From Gautieria morchelliformis (Eukaryota; Basidiomycota; Agaricomycetes; Gomphales; Gomphaceae): a stretch of DNA of 64,000 nt. The stretch spans positions 1-64,000 of the forward strand of contig WHVA01000247.1 of the NCBI GenBank assembly GCA_015179125.1, given 5' to 3'. Shown in pieces: positions 28,733 to 39,853 of the stretch; positions within the stretch are counted from its first letter, which is position 1, and each line of letters opens with the position of its first letter. The notes beneath the pieces were generated by a model. The model saw only the letters and a list, made by a program, of their open reading frames with translations. It did not search any database and was not told the DNA's origin. Position numbers and translations under genes: made by a program.

Positions 28733-29046
28733 GCATTACCATATTCAACACCACCCATGAGTACTGGATGTCAGAGGGAAGGCGGAGGGGGAGATATCTG
28801 AATAGCATGGTTAATCACAGTCTCATCGTTTTGTGGCCAGTGAAATATTGGACATTCACGTCGAAATAGCCCTGAGCCAAGTCGACAGTTGCATTAGCAT
28901 ATTCAACACCACCCATGAGCACTGGACGTCAGAGGGAAGGCGGAGGGGGAGCTATTCTGGATAGGATGGTTACCCACAGTCTCATCGTTTTGTGGCCAGT
29001 GAAATATTGGACATTCACGTCGAAATAGCCCTAAGCCAAGTCGAGC
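28733..29046. repeat. 158-bp tandem duplication next to the copia LTR
   Basis: 28733-28890 and 28891-about 29046 are near-identical (both run from GCATTAxCATATTCAACACC to AGCCAAGTCGA). The first copy begins exactly at the outer end of the copia LTR. Plus-strand frames through the copies (GRRRGxY, VASEILDIHVEIALSQVEHGYRAAHR) look faintly protein-like but I do not recognise them. Confidence 0.85.
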
Positions 29047-29813
29047 ACGGCTACCGTGCAGCTCACCGCGCGTTACGAGCTAAGGCCTCGACGAGGTTTC
29101 GCCCTAAGAATCCACAGCCACCAATAACATGTACGAGCTATGGGAACTCATCGTGGCAGAGGGGGACAAGTTGACAGGTAGCACTGATCAGCGCTGAGCG
29201 CGCTGCAGGTCCAGACACCACGATGCACTGCTTCCTCGGGGGCCATTTCGAAGCATTAATCCTTGAGAAAATTTAGGCATTATTGAACCCAAAGTCGCTT
29301 GGTCTGGCTCGAAAAGGAGTCCCTGTTTCCCAGGTGTCGCCGGGTGTGAAGAGCCCTGTAGCACACACAGGACATTGCCCGGAAAGCCCAACCTATAATT
29401 ATAATGCCCTTGTACTTTCGATACAATCTCCAGGGTTTGCACCGGGGGCTAATCACCGGCCTATTTTGCGGCGGCCTGTGGCCTTCGCCATTGATGTCTG
29501 TGCAGCTTCAAGTTGTTCCTGCCCCTCGCAATCTTCTCTCAGCTTCTGAGAACGAAGGCGACAGGAAATATTAGCTGTTGTCACTCTTCATGCCTTTACC
29601 GTGATGGCGAGCGTTCTCTTGCTACAGCGAGGATTTCCGCACACGCGGTCTCCCTGTCACTGCGAAAATCGAGTGAGTTTCGTTCCCACAAAGTTAGCGC
29701 GGAACGCGAGCCCATGTCCTTAGCGAACCCGGAAACTCAGGCGATTGAGAAGGGTGCCAAGAGCGTGTCAAGATTTCAAGGCATAAATGGTGAGGGATCC
29801 CAGCTTACGCTCA
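29047..29813. other. No confident gene
   Basis: Short frames on both strands only. A plus-strand frame (29513-29938) overlaps the antisense side of the small gene described next and shows no known motif. Confidence 0.4.
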
Positions 29814-30205
29814 TCAGTAGTACTGCCACTGGGAACCGACAAAGGACGGCACCAACTTTGTTGCGCATTCGTGGTCGTGGACACGGTCCCGAACGCTGTC
29901 GGAGCCTTGGATCTGAGTTGCATTACCCGGCGGACTGAAAGCAGTTGAAACCTGCTTCTCCGATGGCGTGACTGTTGGCGCACTTCTAGAAATCCTCAAA
30001 TGGTAGAAAAATAAAACCGAGAGACACCAGGCAATAATATGCTAAACTTACTGGCAGGCCTACGCTTCGGGGACACCAATTTCGAGGCCTTAAATCCACC
30101 CCTCCCGGCACTATCACCAACAGTATCATACCGGCGCACTTGCACGATCCCGCCCTCCCAGTTGATATTTCCTGTTTGGGGTCCAGTCTCGGCGACATAG
30201 GACAT
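29814..30205 (-). CDS. Small hypothetical protein (109 aa), two exons
   Basis: Exon 1 is 30048-30205 and exon 2 is 29814-29985, joined across a 62-nt GTTTAG..TAG intron in phase; 330 nt in total. The product starts MSYVAETGPQTGNINWEGG and ends FVGSQWQYY, with a central Lys/Arg-Pro patch (SPKRRPASK). An alternative donor (GTAAGT, two bases earlier) would put exon 2 in another frame. No signal peptide, membrane segment or family recognised. Call rests only on open frames, a plausible intron and protein-like composition. Confidence 0.35.
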
Positions 30206-31853
30206 GCTGCCATCCCACTTTAAGGTTCGAAGGGGAACGCACCATCGTCAGCAACACACAGGTAAATGTCAGGTGTGCTTATGGGTCTTCTAGTCCCACT
30301 TCCATAACTCTTATCTCCTTTCCATCAATTTACGCGGGACTCTAGAATCAATGAATGGACCAAAGGGCCCACAGCTTACCTCAGATGGTAGTGCAATTCT
30401 TCTGATACGAAAGCGTGGCTTGTATCATCCCAATCTCGACAGTGTACTCAGAGACGGCTATAACGGTTACGACCGCAGCGTGTCCACACGGATCTCCGCC
30501 GCTTCCTCGTTCTTCTTCCCCCCCCCCGTCCCCCACCCCCCACCATTTACAGACATGCTCACATTTTTTTAAATATCCCAAGGCTGTTCGGGAGCGCTGG
30601 GATGAAGTAAGGACGGAGATGATGAGCCTCTCCGAAAGGATTGGCGTTGTGATGAGCGCAGTCACGTGCGGTGAGGTCGAGCAAGGAGGTCCTCGTAAGG
30701 AAGCGTTACTTGAATGTGCTAAAGTTGACAAAACAGTGTATGAGAGCGACGAAGCGTACCGCTCTGTTGTGGGTTTTCCATCGAGAACCCAGGAATAATG
30801 CATCGAGCTGAGGCACTTAGCCTGCCTCCACATTCCCTGTCGAGACAATCTTGCAAATTTGTGCTCTTCAACCTGCTCTGACGCTTCCGCATCGAGTCCG
30901 AGATCGCTTTGGGGAACATTGCTGATGAGACGGCCCTCTTGTACGCGTTGTGTGGCGCGTCGAAGCGGGTGGCGGTCGAGGGGCGTGTGGTAAAAGCGAA
31001 GACAAACAGGATCTCCGAGCCTGGGCAATAATCGCGTGTTGAAGTCGAGGCTTGTGAAGTCCTCGCCAAGGAAGCAATGGTTGAGCAGGCAGAATCAGCT
31101 AGCAGGTATGCCCATACCTTCGTGCACAAGCCCTATATGAGGTTTGTCCGCTGATGAAAGGGTATTGAGCGTGCGCGAAGTGCAGGAAGTATTGCACGTG
31201 GGCGAAGTGGCTTGCTCAGGCGAGCAAACTGAAGACTGCATTCAACCGTGAGCGGCAAGTGCGAGGAGGCGGTCTCGGTCAAATCCTACGGGCAACCCTC
31301 AGGCTGTAGGCTATGCGGTCAAGCAGGTTCACGTCACAATTCGTCGAGCAGTTCAGAGATTTCACCCATCGTCACACAAGTCTACAGCCGTATCGCGCAA
31401 CATGAGTGATCGCCTCTCTACTTGATCTCGTCGCCACTCTCTCTGGAGCCCGCCAAGGAGTAGCGCACACTTCTCATCTGCGAACCCCTCATCCACCGCG
31501 GCAGCCGTCCTCATAACAGGTTTTCTATCCGGTTCATTTAAGACATCCACATCTACCCATCTCATGTTGGTTCACAAGTAAACTGAGCTGAGATATATAA
31601 CCCTGCATGCCGTCGGGAGGTCAGCGCTCTTACACATGCGATAAGTATGTTAACACAGTGGCCATTCATCGGCCCGCCAGTTTCGAAACCTTTGCAGGAC
31701 GGTATCCAGATGCAGGGCAATCCATGTTCTCCCGCAGGCTGCAGCATCGATGAATTCCCCACGATATGGATACAATTGTCGCCCTGACATTGCGCGGCCC
31801 GTCTGTATGCCAATTATGTACAGCTAAGCTGTCTTCGACTGTGATGTTACACC
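30206..31853. other. Possible decayed coding region, not resolved
   Basis: Plus-strand segments at about 30568-30798 (KAVRERWDEVRTEMMSLSER, EALLECAKVDKTVYESDEAY) and 30890-31110 (IESEIALGNIADETALLYAL, VEVEACEVLAKEAMVEQAES) have the helical, charged look of real protein but are interrupted and not joinable with confidence. I do not recognise the family. 31130-31853 shows nothing. Confidence 0.35.
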
Positions 31854-33564
31854 TCATTTCAGCTTCTTTTCTTCAGCATTCCCGGGCCATACAGTACGCG
31901 ATATCATAAAATTCGGCCTTGTCAAGAGAGCAGGCTTTTCGACATCCCAACCGGCCTGAGTTAATTCCTGTAACAACGTCGGGAATGTGTCGTTAACAAC
32001 GCGATGGGTTTGTTCTAAGAGCTTGAGAGCGCCATCGGAGTGTACCTGCAGAGGACCTGTTTCGCTGACTGTGTGCGCAAGTTCGATCGCATGTACCCAT
32101 GCTTTCAAATGATCAGAAGCAGCGGATCCTTTTTCTAGGCAGATGCTGTACACCTGGTTTGCAGAGGGGCCCTGTGCAGGCGTGCTGAACCATAGGATGT
32201 ATTTCTCTCCAGCGAAGGTCTGCATGATGTGTTGTGTCCATTGCAGTCCGTTCGTGGAACGCATTCGTAAAAGCCGATTTATTCTGACGCCAATTTCGCA
32301 AAATCCCAAGCGGACACGACCACTCCCATATAACGAGCTACCTGGCGCGAAAATGCGCTCCATCTTCGCCACTTGGGCAGGAGATTGGACTTTACTCGTG
32401 GCGCGAAAATGGGAATAAACGATATTTGCTCGCTGTCGGTTCAATGACGACATAGCGATGGCACGGACCGCCAGATAATTCGTGGAGAGGTGGACGGCCA
32501 AAAGAAGGAGGAGAAGGGACCAAGTAGCTGCTTGTGTAGTCACTCTGGATACAACGAAAGAGCCGGCCTGCCGTTACATGTTTAGAGATCGAATTGGTGA
32601 TGGACGACTGACTGACTAGCATTCCCAGCAGCCCAATCACAGTCTCTTGACTAGAATCCTTGGCATTTAGATCGCCAATATTGTTCGCCCTCGCGAAGTG
32701 CACACTCAAGGCGGCCTTGGCACCACCGGCCGCGACACCACATAGTGCGCGAAGAGATCCGCTGACGCATAGAGAGAACAAACGGACATGTTTGGGGAGG
32801 GCGGGAGAAAGACAGTCCAAAATCATAGCACCATCGTTGAATATATCGGCGAGGAGTCTGTATCGTTTCGCTTCAGGCTCGAGAGCCGTGCCAATTCGCC
32901 ACGCAAACAAAATTGCTTTACGTGGAGATAAGACTGACACTCTGACATCGTTGAAATTAGGGCTCACTGGCCAGACGGCTGACTGCGTCCTGTGTAATCG
33001 TCAACAGTAATGCATGCGTTGCAGACGCGCTGGCATCTCCTACTCCAACACCTCATAACGAAAAGCAATGATTCATTAACTTAGGAATTTGACTGTATGA
33101 ATAGTAGAGCCGTACCTTCTAGTACGGCTCGTGAAGCGAGGAGCCCAGCTATGGTACTGCTAAAAGCCTGGAATGAGTCGTAGAGTTGGTATCTGGAAGA
33201 AACTGAACAGTCAGGTGACCCGAAGGCATTCAAAACAGTAAAAAAGCTAGATACTCGAAGTAATCTTGGGCGAGTGTCAGTCAGGTTCGACAAGAGCCGA
33301 GTAAGCGTATTGACCTGAGCTGACGCTGTTGGGATATCCCGCCGGCATAAATATGTTAGATAATGTTTTGGTTATGTTCTTATACAAGCCATGGTCCAGC
33401 TTCGACCAGGACGTCTCGTCCTGCAAATACGATAAACAGCTTCCGAGGTATTGGAACATAATAACACTCACCAGGATATCCACTGAGCTCTCGGAACAGA
33501 TATATCGATGACAGACTCTTCCTGCCTCATCCTCCTCTATAACCAATTCCTCACGCCTAGACAT
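31854..33564 (-). CDS. RUS family protein (DUF647, root UVB sensitive / RUSF1-like)
   Basis: Six exons: 33472-33564, 33315-33420, 33116-33202, 32968-33051, 32609-32915 and 31854-32544 (1368 nt, 455 aa). Family hallmarks: FMPAGYPNSVS, RYQLYDSFQAFSS..GLLASRAVLEG, VGVGDASASATHALLLTI, LFAWRIGTALEPEAKRYRLLADIFNDGAM, SLCVSGSLRALCGVAAGG and GDLNAKDSSQETVIGLLGM. The fifth and sixth exons carry membrane-associated hydrophobic stretches (LLLLLLAVHL). RUS proteins are conserved in plants, animals and fungi; in plants they act in UV-B sensing and vitamin B6-linked growth control, while the fungal role is unknown. The splice sites were chosen because they restore family motifs in phase. Only 174 bp separate it from the upstream UNC50 gene. 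Confidence 0.9.
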
Positions 33565-33738
33565 TAATGTGGAGTTTTCGCTGCGTCCGATCGGCGATAT
33601 ACTTGTGGGTAAACTCAGGCACCCTGCCGCGTGACGTCAGGTCGGCCCGGACACTGTTCATACGTTCCGCCGAGCGCTTGTACAGTATACTCTAACTTGA
33701 CGATCCATACCTTTCTAATTGCCTTCGACCCTAACTAG

Positions 33739-34805
33739 CTATCCAAAGTATACATTGAGAAACGTCTTGGCTACATTAAAGCCAAGCAGCGAGACAATGT
33801 AGGAGCAGAAAATGGGAAGGAGGGGAAAGAGTAATAGCTCGGTGCGAATAAGGAAAGGGAGGCTGGACATGCCTAGGTATGCCCCGTATACATACTGCCC
33901 CGATCTGTAGAAAACTGGTCGATCAAGTCTCTTAATATAGTTCGCGTATAATGCACTTACGCAGCAAGATACAACGTGTTTCCTAACCATAGACATACCC
34001 AATTGTCTCTCGTGATTATTGAAACCAGGAGGAGCTGGGCTACGCCTAGCACCAGAAAACAAGGGAAAAAGGCATTGATCGCCACGTCGAATGCATAGGC
34101 CCACTCTACACGTGTGCTGTCCGCCGTAGCATGGGAAGGGGGTGCGAGAAGAATGAAGTTTGAGAAAAAGTATAGAAAAGTTGCGGCAATGAAACTTGTG
34201 AGGAGAAAATCTCGGAATATCATGGTCAGAGCGAGACGTATGGCTGAAAGGGGAGACAGAGAATAGACTAGGGACCACATGGGGGCTATGACTATTTGTT
34301 TCTCGAAAGTGAGCAACTTGGATCAACCATTGGAAAGGATTTAAACATACGCATGATAGAGGCCGAGATGAGGACAAGGATGGCCGGATCATCTCGTGCC
34401 CATGTGTTTTTGGTCTCTATTCGCAACGATCAGCAGCGCCCCTTCCCCAGGACACGCAATTACCAACGTTTGTGAAAGTAAACATTCTTATACCTATTAC
34501 ACGGTGAGATAATTGCCAGTAAGCCAAGAAGGAGCGATGGTAGATACTTACACTCTTCGTGGAGCAATGCACAGATACGTCAGCTGCCACGCCGCCATCT
34601 CGAAATCCTGCAAACACGATTCGAATCATAACGTAAGGCTATCTTGGGAAATGCGCACCATCTGGTGGAACTTGTGTAACCGTCTGAATATGGCTGGAAT
34701 CCTGTTGGCGTTAGATGTGTATTCGGTGGACGGATGGTCAAAGTGGAAGCTCTGTCCATTTGGCGTTGTGGGGGCGGAGACCGGGAGGATGCCGCTTGAA
34801 GCCAT
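33739..34805 (-). CDS. GMH1: UNC50 family Golgi membrane protein (Gmh1-like)
   Basis: Six exons: 34659-34805, 34552-34607, 34468-34493, 34351-34416, 33961-34291 and 33739-33904 (792 nt, 263 aa), including a 26-nt micro-exon. Motifs in order: FRRLHKFHQMDFEMAAWQL, CIAPRRVYKNVYFHKQTKN, TWARDDPAILVL, VEWAYAFDVAINAFFP, LWLGNTLYLAA, LPFLIRTELLLFP and the family signature IVSLLGFNVAKTFLNVYFG at the C-terminus. Five to six hydrophobic helices. UNC50/Gmh1 proteins sit in Golgi/ER membranes and interact with Arf-GEFs (Gea1/2 in yeast), and in worms are needed for receptor trafficking. The start ATG at 34805 gives a short disordered N-terminus, usual for the family. Confidence 0.92.
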
Positions 34806-36222
34806 CGAGGCATAGGCATGTAGTCTGGGGCGTCGAAAGAGAGGAGTTCGGCGGGAAGACAGCGTGGACGTCAGTTACAGTAATAAACGCGCATAGGTGT
34901 CGGGGTTCTAAATTTATACGAGTTTCTTTCAGAAACGGATAGCTGCGCCCACCCATTCGCGAACGCTTCACGGAACGCCTAGGCTTCAACCATGGCATGA
35001 CGTCGCAGATGCCACCACAAGAATATTGGCGGCTTCTTGGAGTTCATTTTCAAGTGTCAAAGCGGTATGTATCTGACTGGAGGTTTACAGAAATGGTACG
35101 TTCCGGCCTCAGGCCTCAGGCACCATCAGCTGCCGCAAACCTGGGAGAGAATCACTAAGATTGCATCATGCATGAAACCATCCTGCTGCCCTCAAATTCT
35201 CGGCTTACTTAGACGCACCCAGCGTTCCCCCAGGTATCAATTGACTACTCAGCAAAGTTTGTGTACGGTGACGTGGCTATAGTGCCGCGACAGACGCATG
35301 CGCATAACTTGAAGCATACCTAGGCTTGGCGACCACGTTCGATACCGCATTTCGTTTCTCCTACCACCACCTCTGTCCTCCGCCATCTTTTACTTGTCTG
35401 GTCAATATGTATGTTACATCGGCTCCCCTCGATCCGCACATCTGGGGTACTGAAGATGACTCGCCGGTCGAGGGGGCTCCCTGCTGGGTATATGATCACT
35501 GACAGTCTTTCCTCGGCGACAGCACTTGCTGCTCAACTTTCTCACACGCAAAAGGTGCGAGGGCGCCAGGAATGCAGGAATTGAATACTGGCAGCTGGTG
35601 GAGCAAGCATGTCCATGTCATCATGCTCAGTACACTCGTCAGTCATCGTGTATTTTCATATAGCCTACTTTTGCGAAGCTCGCTGGATTCATTGCTATGG
35701 GATTCCTGCTACATGTCTTGCATGTGGTGGTGGCTGTAATCACCGCGACTTCACTAGCACTGCTCTCAACGAGTCGGGCGATGTCTCTGATTTACACTAG
35801 ACTGGATACTAGTATTGATTGCACCAAGTTATAGGCAAACGACATTTCCTTTGTATGACTGTTTAAGGCCGGCGACTTCGGGGACATGTAGTATTATTTT
35901 CCGTGGATTTTCTTCATCTCTGACGGACAGATCCTGCATGTATATGACCGATGCAGTTGCCAGGAATATTTGTATGTTATTGAGAGGAACTTCCCGACGT
36001 TGTTGAATACTATCCTCCACGACACTATAAATACGGTGAACATTAACTGTCAGATCAAGGGGTGCTAGGCGTGGTGCGAGAGGGGGCCGCATAGTGAGGC
36101 ATGTATGATCAAGGCGCGTTTGGACCTTTGTATACGAAGCACTTGCAAGCGGAAACTAGCGCCTGTCTTTCTACAATGCGACCGAACAGCACCCTCCAAC
36201 CTCAGCGGCCTCTAGTTCTACA
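34806..36222. other. 1.4-kb intergenic region, no confident gene
   Basis: Divergent promoter space between UNC50 (minus) and COQ8 (plus). Small plus-strand frames exist, for example from 34998 (MTSQMPPQEYWRLLG..) and 35407 (MYVTSAPLDPHIWG..), with possible introns, but none extends into a recognisable protein. Confidence 0.5.
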
Positions 36223-38329
36223 ATGCGACCCAACACCCTCCAAGACTGGTGTTGTGTTTTCCACTCTCTGACAACCGTGTTTCGCCATGCAGCCGATATC
36301 CACAGGCGACAAACCGCGGTTTATCTTTTGAGTAAACAGAAACAGCTTGGTTATGAGGGTAGGTCCGTTGTCGATACTCAAAACAGGGACACGGACCACC
36401 TCACATCGGTCAGCCTACAACATACCTCTAGCAGCTCGCCGTCGCCTCGACTTGTCCAGCAGACCCAGGGGATGACCTCAGATTACCCTGTAGTGCTGGA
36501 TCACAAGGACAATATGCAATTCGAACCGGTATTACGAGCGTCCAAAATTCCATCTTCGCGTATTGGACGTCTTTTTCATTATGGGGGTGAGTATGGTCCG
36601 CAGACATTCAACTCATTCCCTTAATTCAAAGCTTTAGGTCTCGCCGTGTCCCTAGGTTATGGTGCTGCTTCTGAAGCAGTCCGGCGGTCATCTCAGACTG
36701 ATCATAGTCGCGCACAAACGGCTTCCCTCCTCATGACAGAAGCCAATTTGAACCGTCTTGTATCAAAACTGTCACAAATGCGTGGAGCGGCTCTGAAAAT
36801 GGGTCAATTTATGAGTATCCAAGGTATGACAACTTCTCACGACTAGTCTTGTTTGGGCCATGAGATGCCTTTTCAGACACACATGTTTTATCGGAGGAGA
36901 TGGAGCAGGTTTTTCGTAGGGTACAAGATGCTGCACATTATATGCCGGACTGGCAGATGGAGGTATCATTGATCATATCCTTGATGGATACATTTTTCAA
37001 GTCATTTTCTGTCACCAGAATGTAATGACATCCTCATTAGGATCGTCCTGGCGCTCACACTTTAGCTCCTTCACTCGCATTCCATCCCACTCCGCGTCTA
37101 TTGGGCAAGTACACCTGGGAGTGCTCAAGGCTTCTTCTTCGCCGACAGGACGAGAGGAGGAGGTTGCCGTTAAAATTCAATTCCCCGGTGTTGCACGATC
37201 TATCTCATCCGATCTTGGATATCTAAAACTCCTCCTCGGGGCATCACCTCTACTTCCCAGCGGACTTTTTCTAGATAGTACAATTAAGGTTCGGCAAGAT
37301 TTCGTGTCTAACTTCATAGTGACTTACCTGTGTTACCCATGGTTCAGGTATTTAAAGAGGAGCTTGCGGACGAGTGTGATTACACCCGAGAGGCAAAATA
37401 CATGCGTAAGTATCACGACATGGATTCTACCAAATTGGACTCGCGATATAAAGTGCCGTGGGTGTGGGATGGCAGCACAGAGCAAGTATTGGTGATGGAA
37501 CGAATGCATGGCTTTAGTGTCGGTGGCACCGTTGTCAACACACTGTCGCAAGATGACCGAAACCAGGTATTTTTAGCTCAATCTTTTCCCTTCATGTTTC
37601 TCAAGCCGTCATTGAGATCGCCTCACGAATAATCGAGTTGTGCTTATGGGAACTCTTCGAATTCCGAATGATGCAGACCGACCCCAACTGGACAAACTTT
37701 TTATGGAATCCACATACCCGTCAGGTTCAGTTATTTTTTGGATGCCTCCATTCTCTCGTGTCTAAACTCCTCCTTTACTTTTATAGATAGAACTTATCGA
37801 TTTTGGCGCGACACGCGAATACTCGAAAGAATTTATTGACAACTGGTTAGAACTACTCACTGCCGCCATTACAAAGAATAGAGACGCGTGTATCGAATGG
37901 AGTCGACGGCTGAAATATTTAATTGGGGGTGAGAATGAGGTAAATTTATATGGCGTTCTTCTCGGAGGCGTGCAACTTAACGAGACCACAGACAATGATT
38001 AACGCACATGTGGCCTCTATGGAACTTCTCGGGACTCCATTCCGTGACTCAACACCTCAACCATACTCATTTGCTAGAGGATCAGATTGGGTGCGAATTA
38101 CAGAAAATATCCGTGCCCAAATTCCCATCATATTGAACAATCGATTGACGCCACCGCCCAGGGAAACTTACAGCCTCAATAGGTCGGCCTTTGACGTTTT
38201 TGTCCTTAAATCATGTTGTACTTATCTGCAGACTTTAGAAAGTTAAGTGGAGCATTCTTATTAGCAGGAAGACTAGGTGCGCAAGTGGACTGCAGAAATC
38301 TGTGGGAAAAGGTGATAGGACAAACGTGA
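36223..38329 (+). CDS. COQ8: Coenzyme Q biosynthesis atypical kinase COQ8 (ABC1/ADCK3/UbiB family)
   Basis: Nine exons: 36223-36586, 36638-36823, 36877-36962, 37019-37288, 37348-37566, 37617-37724, 37787-37939, 37992-38182 and 38239-38329 (1668 nt, 555 aa). Hallmarks: KIPSSRIGRLFHYGGLA, the KxGQ motif in AALKMGQFMSIQ (K175-Q178), FRRVQDAAHYMPDWQME, ASIGQVHLG (A-rich nucleotide loop), VAVKIQFPGV (ATP lysine), the ExD-type ADECDYTREA, TDPNWTNFLWN (catalytic-loop region) and IDFGATREY (metal-binding DFG). A mitochondrial matrix/inner-membrane protein that supports the CoQ biosynthetic complex through ATPase activity. The N-terminus is long and Ser-rich with a basic stretch, compatible with a targeting peptide. 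An out-of-frame ATG lies upstream at about 36176. Confidence 0.95.
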
Positions 38330-38490
38330 CGCGCGAATATATTTTCGTGATCATACAGTTCACAGAGTTGCAACGAGCAATTATCTGGTTTCAGGACCAT
38401 GGAAATACATCCAGCCTTCCACAGCAACTACACCAAAGGTCTAAACTACTCTCACTTCTTCAGTGTAAATTGTACAACCCCATTTCACTG
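38330..38490. other. Convergent 3' intergenic region (161 bp)
   Basis: The gap between the COQ8 stop and the CIA1 stop must hold both polyadenylation regions, so the mRNAs probably overlap tail to tail. No clear terminator motif stands out. Confidence 0.5.
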
Positions 38491-39763
38491 TCACCCTGTA
38501 CGTGCTGGCGAGACTTGCCATATGCGTACCATGCAATCGTCTCCCGCGGTAGCAAGAATGTTTTCCATACCTGACCTGGAACACCATGATATGGAGTTCA
38601 CATCATTAACACCATGGGCTGAAGAAATGCGAGCAATGAGTCTGTCTTCAACCACGTTCTCGTCGGTAGCCTAACCAGGATTCATCAACGATGACCACAG
38701 ACAGAATATTCCACATACTGCGAGTTCCCAAACGTTAATTATTCCGTCGCCTCCAGCACTTGCAATCCATCCCAATGTTCCCTTACTACTATGCCCTGGT
38801 CCCCATGTGACGGAGTAAACGGACCTCTCGTGTCCACTCAACGTTTTCACGCAATCCCACCTCTGGCCCCCTGTAGTCTCGCGCACACGGGCCCATACTC
38901 GAACGGTTAAATCGTCACTGGAAGACGCAAGATAGTTCCCGCATGGACTCCACGCCAGGCACCAAACAGTAGATCTGTGACCTTTGAGGGTACTGACTGG
39001 ATACCAGTCGTCATCTGGATCGTCCAGGTAAATGTTTATGGTGTCGTCGTAAGAAGCCGAGGCCAGCATCTATTCTGTGAGAGGTAGACATAAGCCAAGC
39101 TCGAGGTGGATACCAAAAGAGACAAACGCGACCTCTTCTCTGGGGTGCCAGGCTACATGCTTGATGTCCTGGGAGTGGTGCATCAAGACTCCTAGACACT
39201 CGAACTCTACATCAGGTTGCACTGTGTGGACAGGTAAGCAGCCGAATGCAGGTTGTAGGCGTCTAGCATACCTTCCCATATCCACACAGTCTTGTCGCGG
39301 CTGCAAGAAGCGAGCAGCGTTCCGGTACATGAATAGGCTACGCTCTTGCACTCGGTCTCGTGACCCTCCAGTGTACTCACGCATTCCCATTCGCCGTGTG
39401 CACTCTGTCCCTCGTCTTCATCGCCGTCTCTGGCTCGCTCCCATATTCCGATATTAGAGTCAAAAGACGCAGTCGCCAATGTCTCTCCAGACGGCGCCCA
39501 TGCGACAGCACGGATTGTGCGTGAATGCTCAGTCTGGATGGTCGTTGCGAGGGAAAATTTGGGCGGAAAGGAAGACGTGTAGTGGTAAAGTTGGACGGTT
39601 TTGTCAGCGGAACACGACGCAAGGAGGCGTTTTGTAGGGTTCCAAGCAATGTTCCACACGACCTCATGATGCCCTATGCTAGGATAAATAACATTATTAG
39701 ATGATCGTTATGCGACTCACCTGCGAGTTCCGCTAAGGGCTCGATGGTGTAGGAATGAGGCAT
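38491..39763 (-). CDS. CIA1: Cytosolic iron-sulfur assembly WD40 protein CIA1 (CIAO1)
   Basis: Five exons: 39721-39763, 39272-39673, 39133-39221, 38719-39069 and 38491-38670 (1065 nt, 354 aa). Seven-bladed WD40 propeller. Blades show as [77 protein letters not shown] (split by an intron), [60 protein letters not shown], and a last blade [16 protein letters not shown]; windows here are parts of longer repeats. The family docks Fe-S apo-targets to the CIA targeting complex with MMS19 and CIA2 in the cytosol. Short family length fits. The start lies 90 bp from the divergent UBP gene. Confidence 0.94.
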
Positions 39764-39853
39764 GGAATTTATGGGCGCGGGCGGTCTGCTGACCGGTGAT
39801 CACGTGACTGCTTTCGAGTGCCCCGTTCTCCCGTTATCCCGTTGCTGCAGTTT
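39764..39853. promoter_or_regulatory. 90-bp bidirectional promoter between CIA1 and the ubiquitin protease gene
   Basis: The two start codons face away from each other with 90 bp between them. The segment contains GTGATCACGTGACTG around an E-box-like CACGTG (about 39798-39803). 5' untranslated regions must overlap or be very short. Confidence 0.55.

Noticed and set aside
30381-31028. 215-codon minus-strand frame
   Set aside because: Arg/Ser/Pro-rich shadow of plus-strand sequence that looks more protein-like; no motif, no intron support.
33739-34392. Single 217-codon ORF as the UNC50 gene
   Set aside because: Reading through the introns destroys the family motifs; the spliced model restores them in phase, with all exons summing to a multiple of three.
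36176-36222. Upstream ATG as the COQ8 start
   Set aside because: It is in another frame with an early stop; the ATG at 36223 leads directly into the conserved gene. It might be a regulatory upstream ORF but nothing supports that further.
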